57,264 nt of DNA from assembly GCA_038214135.1 (NCBI GenBank), contig JBBQSD010000024.1, positions 1 through 57,264 of the forward strand, written 5' to 3'. Shown here one piece after another: positions 43,345-50,897 of this stretch. The first letter of the stretch is position 1; every line of letters begins with the position of its first letter. A program made the position numbers and the translations under genes. The notes under the pieces are model-generated. The model did no database searches. It was given only the letters and a program-made list of their open reading frames with translations, and had not been told where the DNA came from. The DNA is from JANLSE01 sp038214135 (lineage in GTDB: Bacteria; Chloroflexota; Chloroflexia; Chloroflexales; Roseiflexaceae).

Positions 43345-43436
43345 TTACAGCTTCGGGGCTACGCGCCCCGCGCCTGCGGTCGGGGCGGACTGCCGCCCCA
43401 ACACCCCCAGCCAGGGACCTTGTCCCTGGACCCTAA
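43345..43436 (-). repeat. GC-rich dispersed repeat, family B copy 2 (inverted)
   Basis: Its reverse complement (GGTCCAGGGACAAGGTCCCT ... GCGGGGCGCGTAGCCCCG) matches 33153-33260. The two copies are 10 kb apart in opposite orientation. Confidence 0.75.
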
Positions 43437-43646
43437 ATGAAACCAGGTGGTGCTACAATCACTGTGCATCATGCCTCGGCTGCGAATGGACAACCACCGT
43501 GGCCGATCATGTGCCGTTCACGCTGATGACAATGGATGTAGGGGCGAATTGTATTCGCCCACAATGATGGTACATTGCGAAACGGTAGCCTCCCACCGCC
43601 CATTGGTCATGCCGCGGCTGTGATCAATATGCGATTGTGTCTAGCT

Positions 43647-43702
43647 CCCTCACCCCTGCTGCGCCGCCCCTCTCCCAGTGGGAGAGGGGCCGGGGGTGAG
43701 GG
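43647..43702. repeat. REP-like palindrome, family A copy 4
   Basis: CCCTCACCCC, inner CCCCTCTCCC and GGGAGAGGGG, and closing GGGGGTGAGGG, as at 4615-4672. The two also share about 50 bp of upstream flank. Confidence 0.88.
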
Positions 43703-43733
43703 TAGTTCAGTAGTTCTTGGTTCTTGGTATCGG

Positions 43734-44870
43734 CTATCGGCTATCATACACCCCAAACGTTCGTTCCAGCATCACCCGTTGGTCAAACAATTCCAGCACC
43801 CGTTCACGCCCGGCCTGCCCCATACGCTCGCGTAATGCAGCATCGCCAAGCAACCGATTGATTGCCATTGCTAGTTGTGCGCTATCGACAGGCGTCACCA
43901 GCAGTCCCGTCACCCCATCGCTCACGGCCTCAGGTGTCCCGCCAACTGCGGATGCAACAACCGCCCGTTCCATCGCCATGGCCTCCAGCACCGCAAAGGG
44001 CAATCCTTCTGCCAGCGATGGCAGAACAAACAGATCAAGTGCTGCAAGCAATGACCGAATATCAGCAATAGCCCCTAGAATATGCACCTGATCTGAACGT
44101 GGCAAACCAGCAGCCATCTGGCGCAGTTCGGCCTCCTGCCCACCCGCACCTGCCAGAACAACATGCACATTCGGATCAGCAGCCCAGATCATTGGCAGTG
44201 CGGTCAGCAGGATCGATTGACCCTTGGTTGGCGTCAGGCGTGCGGCTGTTCCAATCAGTGGCACATGCGGCGGTATGCCAAGGCTATGACGCAAGGTTCC
44301 ATCATCAGGGCGTGGGCGAAAATAGTGCGTATCGACCGCATTTGAGATCAGCATCAACCGATCACTGGGAAATCCATACTCGTTCAGCAACACATTTCGG
44401 TTGCCATCTGATACGGCAATCCCGCAATGTAATGCCCGATACTGGAGGCGGCGATTCAGATACCGTGCCCATCCAGCAATCCGCCCGAAGCGCGGGATCG
44501 GCCCAACCAATTGGAATGTCGCAATCCGGCGCGGTACCCCGATCAACGCAGCGGCGATCATCACTTCGGCACTTCGGCGTGGCGCAGGCAAATTAAAATG
44601 AATGATCGTCGGGCGCAACTGGCGTAATATTGCTGCTGCCTGTACAATCGCCCGCAAATCTAGCCCGTGCTGATGAATTGTGTTAAAAAAGGAGACATGC
44701 GTATCGAGTGCCTGTGCTGCCTCAACCAGTGGCCGGGTTGCCTGGCGTTCGGGCAACAGCAACCCAACCCTATAGCGCTTGCGGTCGGCATTGGCAATCA
44801 GGGTTTGCAGGTAGCCCTCGGCACCACCCATCGCATCGCTATCTGTCACATACAACAGTAAGGGTTTCAT
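43734..44870 (-). CDS. GT4 family glycosyltransferase with repeat-derived C-terminus
   Basis: A 378-residue GT-B enzyme: LYVTDSDAMGGAEGYLQTLI start, IHFNLPAPRRSAEVMIAAAL, donor domain IGTAARLTPTKGQSILLTAL and VLPSLAEGLPFAVLEAMAME (E-x7-E). It belongs to the glycan cluster but is separated from the downstream methyltransferase operon by 409 bp of repeats. Its last residues (DSR) and stop TAG are read from a GATAGCC heptamer array, so the original C-terminus appears to have been remodelled by repeat DNA. Confidence 0.87.
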   Translation of the reverse strand: MKPLLLYVTDSDAMGGAEGYLQTLIANADRKRYRVGLLLPERQATRPLVEAAQALDTHVSFFNTIHQHGLDLRAIVQAAAILRQLRPTIIHFNLPAPRRSAEVMIAAALIGVPRRIATFQLVGPIPRFGRIAGWARYLNRRLQYRALHCGIAVSDGNRNVLLNEYGFPSDRLMLISNAVDTHYFRPRPDDGTLRHSLGIPPHVPLIGTAARLTPTKGQSILLTALPMIWAADPNVHVVLAGAGGQEAELRQMAAGLPRSDQVHILGAIADIRSLLAALDLFVLPSLAEGLPFAVLEAMAMERAVVASAVGGTPEAVSDGVTGLLVTPVDSAQLAMAINRLLGDAALRERMGQAGRERVLELFDQRVMLERTFGVYDSR

Positions 44871-44893
44871 TCGGCGTGTTCCATTGGTTTATC

Positions 44894-44931
44894 TGGCCGT
44901 AGAGCCGCAAGATTTTGCGGCTCTACGGCCA
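44894..44931. repeat. Perfect 17-bp hairpin
   Basis: TGGCCGTAGAGCCGCAA pairs with TTGCGGCTCTACGGCCA around the loop GATT. No T-run follows, so it looks like another small dispersed repeat rather than a terminator. AGACGCTCC-AGC-GGAGCGTCT lies at about 44964-44984 and has a relative near 46693. Confidence 0.8.
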
Positions 44932-44992
44932 CCGTCGTGCGGGTATTATTGTGCGATCAGTTTAGACGCTCCAGCGGAGCGTCTCTACGCCG

Positions 44993-45018
44993 ACTTCTGA
45001 CTTCTGACTCCTGACTCC
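44993..45018. repeat. GACTCCT/GACTTCT heptamer array 3' of a methyltransferase
   Basis: Tandem GACTTCT and GACTCCT units, the inverted GGAGTCA family. The array ends about five bases from the methyltransferase stop codon. Confidence 0.82.
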
Positions 45019-45022
45019 AACA

Positions 45023-45949
45023 TTAAGGCTTACGTGCATAGATCTCCAACCCAATATGCAGATCGCTCCCTGGCCAACGCAGCCTATAGATCACCTGACT
45101 CAAGCGCTCAACCAACCGCCAGGCCAGGCCAAAGACCCACCATAAGCGGGTGCGCCGTTCTGCACCTGTCCCAAAATGCCGCAATCTGTTGAGCATGGCA
45201 TTCAGCAATGCTGGTTGTGTTGGTGCAATCGCAACCACTTTTGGCAACGCAATCACCTGTAGCCCAGCTGATTCAATCGCCCGCCGTAGTGTCGCAGCCG
45301 TAAAGAACCCAAGGTGGGCTGGCGGCTTGAACTCGCGCCACTCGTGCGGACGATGCAGCGCCGTCCAATAACCAGTATTCGGAGTCGAGAATGCCAGCAC
45401 ACCACCAGGGCACAAAAGAGCTGCCAATCGCCGGATCTCGGCACCTGGTTCTGCCATATGTTCAATATACTCCCAGGCACTGATTACATCAAACGATTCG
45501 GGAGCCGCGTGCAGTTCCTCAAGCGTTGCCACAATCGGTCGTCCCGTTCGTTCCCGTGCATGTGCCGCCATTGTTTCGGCAATCTCGACGCCCGAGACAA
45601 CCCAGCCACGTTGCTTGGCGACCTCCAGAAAAAAGCCGGCTGCACACCCAACATCAAGCAGCGTTCTACGCATCGGCAGAATCTGTTCAATGCGTATCAA
45701 GCGCCCGCGTGCCAGTTGCTCGTGCTGCAAGCGTTGACCAAGGTAATTGCCATAGCCGAGTTCACTGCCCGAAAAATATTCGCTGCGCTGATAGAACGCT
45801 TGCAAGGCTGCTGGTGTTGGTGCTGGATCAACAAACAAGAAGCGGCATGTCGCGCATTGGATGATCGAATAGCCAGAACTAGTCAGAAATGGCGTTGCTG
45901 CCAGCCCAGCGCAAATCGGGCAAGGGCGATTGATCGATGGCATATTCAT
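45023..45949 (-). CDS. SAM-dependent methyltransferase with N-terminal zinc ribbon, second copy type
   Basis: 308 residues. Zinc ribbon CPICAG...CATC (about 10-35), then SEYFSGSELGYGNYLGQRL and a class I domain with LLDVGCAAGFFLEVAKQRG (motif I), VSGVEIAE and DVISAWEYIEHMAEP. It is similar in layout to the 42368 gene but clearly divergent. Its start codon overlaps the stop of the upstream methyltransferase (ATGA), so they are co-translated. Probable glycan or lipid-sugar O-methyltransferase. Confidence 0.84.
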   Translation of the reverse strand: MNMPSINRPCPICAGLAATPFLTSSGYSIIQCATCRFLFVDPAPTPAALQAFYQRSEYFSGSELGYGNYLGQRLQHEQLARGRLIRIEQILPMRRTLLDVGCAAGFFLEVAKQRGWVVSGVEIAETMAAHARERTGRPIVATLEELHAAPESFDVISAWEYIEHMAEPGAEIRRLAALLCPGGVLAFSTPNTGYWTALHRPHEWREFKPPAHLGFFTAATLRRAIESAGLQVIALPKVVAIAPTQPALLNAMLNRLRHFGTGAERRTRLWWVFGLAWRLVERLSQVIYRLRWPGSDLHIGLEIYARKP

Positions 45950-46638
45950 GGCTGGCGTGCCACAGCAAGGTAATTGACAGTCTCATCATAATCGACCCAC
46001 ACCCGATCAAGCGCGCCAAAAACCAGATTATTTATCAGGTAGAGCATATACATCCCATAGATTGGCATATATCGTCGCAGGCGCTGCTGAATGGCATTAT
46101 TGATGATCTGACCAACCGTTGCCCACATGCCCCCCTGTGGCGTAATCTCAATCATTTCCAGGCCGCTCTGCTCAAGCATGTAGCGCAGCCCATAGCGTGT
46201 ATAGCGATAAAAATCATATGGTTGCTCATGCAACCGCCATGTCTGCGGCGCACTAAGAATCAGAAACCCACTAGGGCGCAGGACGCGAGCCATTTCGGCA
46301 ATCGCCAACTGTGGTTCCTCAACATGCTCAAGGGTCTGGGTACACAGCACCGTATCGAAGCTATGATCGCCAAAGGGTAGCGCAAAGGCCAGCCCACAGA
46401 TGTTTGGGGTACCGGATTGCGGCGTAATATCGATGCCAACATATTGCTCAATTGCTGGAAGCCAGGCCGCATATGGCCTCTGCCCACAACCAACATCCAG
46501 CAGCCGCCCACGCGCATATACGCCACCAACACGGGCAATGCCGCGCAGCAGTTCTCGCTGATGCAGATAATCGCTATGCCATGGGTTACGCCGTGGCGAT
46601 GCATGCCGGGAACCACGTTGGCGCTGCTGGTTCGTCAT
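45946..46638 (-). CDS. Methyltransferase type 11
   Basis: From ATG 46638 (GGAAG five bases upstream) the protein has 230 residues: LLDVGCGQRPYAAWLPAIEQ (SAM motif I), YVGIDITPQ and DTVLCTQTLEHVEEPQLAIA. The usual class I fold without the zinc ribbon of its neighbours. First gene of a two-methyltransferase transcript. Confidence 0.85.
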   Translation of the reverse strand: MTNQQRQRGSRHASPRRNPWHSDYLHQRELLRGIARVGGVYARGRLLDVGCGQRPYAAWLPAIEQYVGIDITPQSGTPNICGLAFALPFGDHSFDTVLCTQTLEHVEEPQLAIAEMARVLRPSGFLILSAPQTWRLHEQPYDFYRYTRYGLRYMLEQSGLEMIEITPQGGMWATVGQIINNAIQQRLRRYMPIYGMYMLYLINNLVFGALDRVWVDYDETVNYLAVARQP

Positions 46639-46650
46639 GAGCGCTTCCAT

Positions 46651-46800
46651 AGATATATTTCGGCCATCAGTTCTCGGCTCAACATTCTAGCTCCAGACGT
46701 TCCACCGGAGCGTCTCTACCCCATACTCTCACTCCCGACGGCTGAACGCTGATGGCTCTATTCTGACTCCTGACTCCTGACTCCTCGGTTCTTGGTTAGG
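46651..46800. repeat. Heptamer arrays and hairpin remnants
   Basis: CCAGACGTTCCACCGGAGCGT then CTCTACC (about 46692-46719), then GACTCCT units at 46762-46788 and GGTTCTTGGTT. No gene. Confidence 0.7.
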
Positions 46801-46802
46801 CG

Positions 46803-46846
46803 ACACAAAAACACCAGGGCCCACAAACGATCCGTGGCACCCTGGT
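46803..46846 (-). terminator. Rho-independent terminator of the sigma factor gene
   Basis: On the minus strand ACCAGGG (46846-46840) pairs with CCCTGGT (46819-46813), with GCCAC/GTGG extending it, followed by GTTTTTG. Confidence 0.8.
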
Positions 46847-46875
46847 ATCTTGTTGCTCAAACAAACCAACGCGAA

Positions 46876-48063
46876 CTAATCGAGGTAGCCGCGCAGCTTC
46901 TTGCCCAAATGTGGATGGCGCAGCTTGCGCAGTGCAACCGCTTCGATCTGGCGAATGCGCTCGCGTGTAATACCAAACTCAACGCCAACCTCTTCCAGGG
47001 TGCGATAGCGGCCATCCTTGAGGCCGTAACGCAACTGGATAATCTTGCGCTCGCGCTCGGGCAACTTCTGCAACACTTCCTCGATCTGCTCGCGCAGCAT
47101 CGATGTCGCCGCTGCATCAGCCGGTGTTGAGATTCGATCATCTTCGATAAAATCGCCCATGCGGCCCTCGCCCTCCTGCCCAACTGGCATCTCAAGCGAG
47201 AGCGGATGCATCGAGGCTTCCAGCGTACGGCGAACCTTTGTCGAACTGATGCCGAGTGCGTCGGCAATCTCTTCGGGAGTGGGTTCGCGCTGCATCGATT
47301 GCTGGAGCTTATGCGATGTACGCTTGACCTGGCTGATCGCCTCGCCCATATGCACGGGCAGCCGAATGGTGCGGCTCTGATCGGCAATCGCACGTGTGAT
47401 AGCCTGGCGAATCCACCACGTCGCATAGGTGGAAAACTTATGGCCCTTGGTATAATCGAATTTCTCGACTGCCCGCATCAGGCCGATATTGCCTTCCTGA
47501 ACCAGATCCATCATCGTCAGGCCATACGATGTATATTTCTTGGCAATAGAGACAACTAAGCGCAAGTTGGCTTGGATAAGATGCTGTCGTGCATCATTGC
47601 CACGCTGAATAGCCTGTTCGCAGCCCAAACGCTCCTGCCAGGATTTATAGCCCTCGCAATCCATCTGCTGCCGCGCTCGGCCACCCGATTCCATTGCCTT
47701 CGCAAGAATAACCTCTTGTTCAGCAGATAGCAACGGTACCTGGCCGATTTCTTGCAAATACATACGTACAGGGTCATCAAGAGCGATATCGGTCAGATCA
47801 GGCAGTTCATGGAGCAATTCATCATCAGCATTTGCCTGTGGCTCGCTGATCTCATTCACTGACTCGACAACCCGAATGCCCTCGATTTGAAGTAACGCAT
47901 AGAGTTGGTCCACATCAGCAACATGCAGTTCGGGCTGGGGCAGCGCCTCTAGAATATCGCTATATGTGAGGTAGCCCTGGGCTCGGGCGACCTCGAGTAA
48001 TTGCTCCAGGACATTTGCCCACTCCTGGAGCCTCGGTTCTGCGCGCTGGATGATCATGTGCAT
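46876..48063 (-). CDS. sigA: Primary-type RNA polymerase sigma factor
   Basis: From ATG 48063 (or 48057) the protein has about 395 residues. It lacks region 1.1 but has 1.2 (DPVRMYLQEIGQVPLLSAEQ), all of region 2 (RLVVSIAKKYTSYGLTMMDL through STYATWWIRQAITRAIADQS), region 3 (PTPEEIADALGISSTKVR) and region 4 (TLEEVGVEFGITRERIRQIE). This is a group 1/2 sigma70. It recognises -35/-10 promoters, of which many good examples lie in the window. An approximately 35-residue insert (GGRARQQMDCEGYKSWQERL...) sits between 1.2 and 2.1. A GTG at 48084 would extend it without a better ribosome site. Confidence 0.92.
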   Translation of the reverse strand: MHMIIQRAEPRLQEWANVLEQLLEVARAQGYLTYSDILEALPQPELHVADVDQLYALLQIEGIRVVESVNEISEPQANADDELLHELPDLTDIALDDPVRMYLQEIGQVPLLSAEQEVILAKAMESGGRARQQMDCEGYKSWQERLGCEQAIQRGNDARQHLIQANLRLVVSIAKKYTSYGLTMMDLVQEGNIGLMRAVEKFDYTKGHKFSTYATWWIRQAITRAIADQSRTIRLPVHMGEAISQVKRTSHKLQQSMQREPTPEEIADALGISSTKVRRTLEASMHPLSLEMPVGQEGEGRMGDFIEDDRISTPADAAATSMLREQIEEVLQKLPERERKIIQLRYGLKDGRYRTLEEVGVEFGITRERIRQIEAVALRKLRHPHLGKKLRGYLD

Positions 48064-48079
48064 CGTCCTGCTAAAATTG

Positions 48080-48115
48080 TACACGGTTCATCGCTCAAAA
48101 GCTCGTAACCGTGTA
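48080..48115. promoter_or_regulatory. Dyad TACACGGTT-N18-AACCGTGTA upstream of sigA
   Basis: Perfect 9-bp arms (48080-48088 and 48107-48115) flank 18 bp. The lower arm touches a minus-strand TACAAT (48081-48076), a possible sigA -10 element. A repressor site or autoregulation is possible. Confidence 0.4.
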
Positions 48116-48301
48116 ACATACTAGTATCGATAGATGATATTTTTCGGGCACGAAGATGGGGCCGAGAGCCGGCAACTCCTAGCCCCTCCTATCGTACTCT
48201 TGACAACAGAGTGCTTCATGGCACCCCACATTGTTACTTGCGTTACTATACCTTGGGAATTGGTCAAAGTCAATCCCTCCCTCCACATACTTTTAAACAT
48301 C

Positions 48302-48400
48302 TTTTCCACTTTCTTCCACTTTTGTCCACAGCCACTTTTCCGCACACCCATGCTATAGAACGCATATTCTCCACAGTTGTTAGAATGTATATGTGGATAA
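48302..48400. other. Cluster of DnaA-box-like sequences, candidate oriC
   Basis: TTTTCCACT (48302), TCTTCCACT (48312) and TTGTCCACA (48322) are spaced exactly 10 bp apart. TTCTCCACA follows at 48367, and a perfect DnaA box TTATCCACA is on the minus strand at 48400-48392. An A/T-rich stretch CTTTTAAACATCTTTTC precedes them. The region lies between sigA and pyrF and about 7 kb from rpmH-rnpA-yidC-jag, often origin-proximal genes. dnaA is not in the window. Confidence 0.45.
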
Positions 48401-48421
48401 ATGCTTTCCTCCAATGGCCGC

Positions 48422-48450
48422 TTGACAGACGAACACGAGACGCATACGAT
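48422..48450 (+). promoter_or_regulatory. Promoter of pyrF-smpB
   Basis: TTGACA (48422-48427), 17 bp, TACGAT (48445-48450), about 27 bp before the pyrF start. AAGGAG (48464-48469) is the ribosome site. Confidence 0.75.
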
Positions 48451-48477
48451 TGCCGGAACTACGAAGGAGTGCCTGTT

Positions 48478-49299
48478 ATGAATTTTCCTGCGCGATTATT
48501 AGAAGCCAGCCAGCGTAACCATAGCCAGCTTTGTATTGGGCTTGATCCGGACCCGCAGCGTATTCCAGTTCACTTCCGTTCACATCCAGATCCAATATAC
48601 GCTTTTTGCATAACCATTATTGATGCAACAGCCGATCTTGCCTGTGCGTTCAAGCCGAATATTGCTTTTTTTGAAGCATTAGGGCTTGTGGGTCTTCAGA
48701 CGTTACATCGACTCATGAAGTCACATCGCACCGTTCCATGGATATTGGATGCCAAGCGTGGCGATATTGGATCAACTGCCGAAGCCTATGCGCGTGCTGT
48801 GTTTGATGAATTGCAGGCCGATGCCGTCACACTAAGCCCCTATTTGGGTAGCGACTCACTTGCGCCATTTTTGAAACGATCCGAAAAGGGTTGTTTTATC
48901 CTCTGTAAAACATCGAACCCTGGCAGCAGTGATCTGCAAGATCTCGATGTTGGCGGGCAACCATTGTATATGCATGTGGCGCAGTTGGCAGCCAATACAT
49001 GGAATACAAATGGTAATGTAGGGTTAGTGGTTGGCGCAACGCATCCAGCAGCGCTTGCACAAGTCCGGGGTGTCTGCCCAGATCTGCCATTATTGGTACC
49101 TGGCGTTGGCACACAGGGTGGCGAACTCGAAGCAGCGGTGCGTGCCGCTGTGGACAAGCACGGACGACAGTTCTTGATCAATGCATCGCGCAGTATTCTG
49201 TATGCTTCCGATAGTGAAGATCCCGAACAGATTGCCGAGGCTGCGCATGCAGAAGCATTACGCCTACGAAATGCTATTAATAGCGCACGAGATCAATGA
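48478..49299 (+). CDS. pyrF: Orotidine 5'-phosphate decarboxylase, type 2
   Basis: From ATG 48478 with AAGGAG eight bases upstream the enzyme has 273 residues; the longer open frame upstream is non-coding. LCIGLDPDPQRIP, AFKPNIAFFE, the catalytic DAKRGDIGSTAEAYA and LVPGVGTQGG are those of the long (type 2) PyrF group found in actinobacteria, Chloroflexota and Deinococcus relatives. It converts OMP to UMP in pyrimidine synthesis. smpB starts 10 bp downstream, so they share the 48422 promoter. Confidence 0.94.
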   Translation: MNFPARLLEASQRNHSQLCIGLDPDPQRIPVHFRSHPDPIYAFCITIIDATADLACAFKPNIAFFEALGLVGLQTLHRLMKSHRTVPWILDAKRGDIGSTAEAYARAVFDELQADAVTLSPYLGSDSLAPFLKRSEKGCFILCKTSNPGSSDLQDLDVGGQPLYMHVAQLAANTWNTNGNVGLVVGATHPAALAQVRGVCPDLPLLVPGVGTQGGELEAAVRAAVDKHGRQFLINASRSILYASDSEDPEQIAEAAHAEALRLRNAINSARDQ

Positions 49300-49308
49300 G
49301 AGGGGAGT

Positions 49309-49785
49309 ATGGCCGACAAAACATATACTGAAGTGACGCTGGCCGATAACCGTAAGGCCCGCCACGATTTTTTTATTGAAGAATCCTATGAGGCAGGGAT
49401 TGTGCTTTCTGGTAGTGAGATCAAATCGATCCGTGCAGGGCGCTGTAATCTGCGTGGGAGTTATGCTCGAACCGTGAATGGCGAGGTCTGGCTGTATGAT
49501 GCCCATATTTCGCCATATGAACAATCGGGAACCCATTTTAACCACGAACCGACCCGCCCACGCAAATTGCTAATGCGTCGCCGCGAAATCAGCCGGATTG
49601 TTGGGCAGATCGAACGCCAGGGCTATACGCTCGTTCCGCTGCGGGTGTATCTCAAAGGCCGCATCGCCAAGGTTGAAGTCGGGTTGGCTAAAGGCAAGAA
49701 GCTGTACGACAAACGTGAGGATATTGCCGAGCGGCAGGCCAAGCGCGATATTGATCGGGCGATGAAAATGCGAACGCGGGAATAA
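49309..49785 (+). CDS. smpB: tmRNA-binding protein SmpB
   Basis: 158 residues with the full SmpB pattern: DNRKARHDFFIEESYEAGIV, GSEIKSIRAGRCNLRGSYA and the tail GKKLYDKREDIAERQAKRDI. It escorts tmRNA to stalled ribosomes. The gene follows pyrF with GAGGGGAG as ribosome site. A GTGACAAG octamer array begins within a few bases of its stop codon. The tmRNA gene itself was not found in this window. Confidence 0.96.
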   Translation: MADKTYTEVTLADNRKARHDFFIEESYEAGIVLSGSEIKSIRAGRCNLRGSYARTVNGEVWLYDAHISPYEQSGTHFNHEPTRPRKLLMRRREISRIVGQIERQGYTLVPLRVYLKGRIAKVEVGLAKGKKLYDKREDIAERQAKRDIDRAMKMRTRE

Positions 49786-49786
49786 C

Positions 49787-49895
49787 GACGTGACAAGGTG
49801 ACGACGTGACAAGGTGACAAGGTGAATGTGTTTGATTGGTGTTGTACAGCTTCAACTAAGGATATATCACCGTGTCACCCCCTCACCATGTCACC
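49787..49895. repeat. GTGACAAG octamer array with inverted partner
   Basis: CGACGTGACAAGGTGACGAC then GTGACAAGGTGACAAGGTGA follow the smpB stop directly. GTGTCACCCCCTCACCATGT then CACCCGG at about 49872-49898 is the inverted counterpart, so the region could form a long imperfect stem. Confidence 0.82.
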
Positions 49896-49914
49896 CGGTC
49901 AAGAAAATCAGGGT

Positions 49915-50631
49915 TCACCGTTCAAGCATCTCAACAGGTTCTGCTGCTGGATCCTGAAAGCAATACCCAATCCCCCGCACAGTCCTGATCAGGATTGGGT
50001 TTGCGGGATCATCCTCGAGTTTTTCGCGTAACCAGCGAATATGCACATCAATCGTACGATTCGAGCCAATAAAATCGCTGCCCCACACCCGTTCCAGCAA
50101 CAGATCGCGGGAAAGCGCGATCCCAGAATTGTTCATGAGGCATGTCAGCAAATCAAACTCCTTGTGAGAGAGTTCAACTTCATGGCGCTGACGCCAAACC
50201 CTACGGCTGTTGCGATCCAGTTGAATTGGCCCGGCCTGCAGCATATCACGGTGCGGAACCTGGCGTTGGCGCTCATTCCAGCGCAAAATAGTCCGCAGGC
50301 GTGCCAGAAGTTCGGCCATACTAAACGGCTTGACAACATAATCGATTGCACCAAGCTCCAGCCCAGCAATCCGGTGGCCTTCATCGTGCAGGGCGGTCAG
50401 CATGACAATCGGAATCGCGCTTTCGTTGGCCAGCACCCGACACACCGAAAAACCATCCAGGCCAGGCAGCATCAGATCCAGAATCACGAGATCAGGATGG
50501 ATCTCGCGTGCAAGCTCAAGCCCAGTTAACCCATCAGATGCTGTCTCAACGGTAAAGCTGGCCCGCTCAAGGTTGTATCGTAACGTCTCAAGCAGGATCT
50601 GGTCGTCTTCAATAACAAGAATTGTTGTCAT
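49915..50631 (-). CDS. OmpR/PhoB-family response regulator
   Basis: From ATG 50631 (MTTILVIEDDQILLETLRYN) the protein has 238 residues: a receiver domain with the phospho-acceptor in DLVILDLMLPGLDG and the conserved Lys in VVKPFSMAELL, then a winged-helix DNA-binding domain (ELSHKEFDLLTCLMNNSGIA, RTIDVHIRWLREKLEDDP, IRTVRGIGYCF). This matches the PhoB/PhoP/RegX3 type. No histidine kinase is next to it. Its upstream DNA has direct repeats in 11-bp phase (50705-50732), a typical binding pattern for this family and probably autoregulatory. Confidence 0.93.
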   Translation of the reverse strand: MTTILVIEDDQILLETLRYNLERASFTVETASDGLTGLELAREIHPDLVILDLMLPGLDGFSVCRVLANESAIPIVMLTALHDEGHRIAGLELGAIDYVVKPFSMAELLARLRTILRWNERQRQVPHRDMLQAGPIQLDRNSRRVWRQRHEVELSHKEFDLLTCLMNNSGIALSRDLLLERVWGSDFIGSNRTIDVHIRWLREKLEDDPANPILIRTVRGIGYCFQDPAAEPVEMLER

Positions 50632-50704
50632 AGAACCCACTTTACTGTGAGAGATATCTGCCAAACGCACTCATGCCATGTGTACCAATGATAATGACCA
50701 TAGG

Positions 50705-50755
50705 TTAACATTATGTTATAACATCGTTAAATTGATCAAACACTTGTAGTTAACA
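50705..50755. promoter_or_regulatory. TTAACA-type direct repeats in 11-bp phase
   Basis: TTAACA (50705), TTATAA (50716) and TTAAAT (50727) are spaced 11 bp apart, with another TTAACA at 50750. B. subtilis PhoP boxes are TTAACA-like hexamers with about 5-bp gaps, i.e. the same 11-bp spacing. The site lies upstream of the PhoB-like regulator and of the divergent Clp-like gene. Confidence 0.5.
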
Positions 50756-50897
50756 TCTTTGTTTGCATCTCGTCGCTGTTTCGTCATGCTCTTGGCTTGA
50801 CGCACACTGCCTCAAGGAACATAATGAACAAACGTGGGCACCATGCTGAGATGGGCATATATTCGACCGTATGGCCCACATGCGACGAGAGGACTAC

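Larger units (their letters stand above)
43325..43733. other. Repeat-filled gap in the glycan cluster
   Basis: No gene is visible. It contains the inverted family B copy (43345-43436), a CATGCC-CGGCTG element (43461-43510), a GTAGGGGCGAATTG hairpin (about 43539-43562), a second CATGCC element (43604-43640), family A palindrome copy 4 (43647-43702) and GGTTCTT/GGCTATC heptamers (43708-43745). Confidence 0.7.

Noticed and set aside
43734..43745. Frameshift or truncation of the GT4 gene at its 3' end
   Set aside because: The donor domain with its E-x7-E motif is complete and the length is normal; only the last few codons are repeat-derived.
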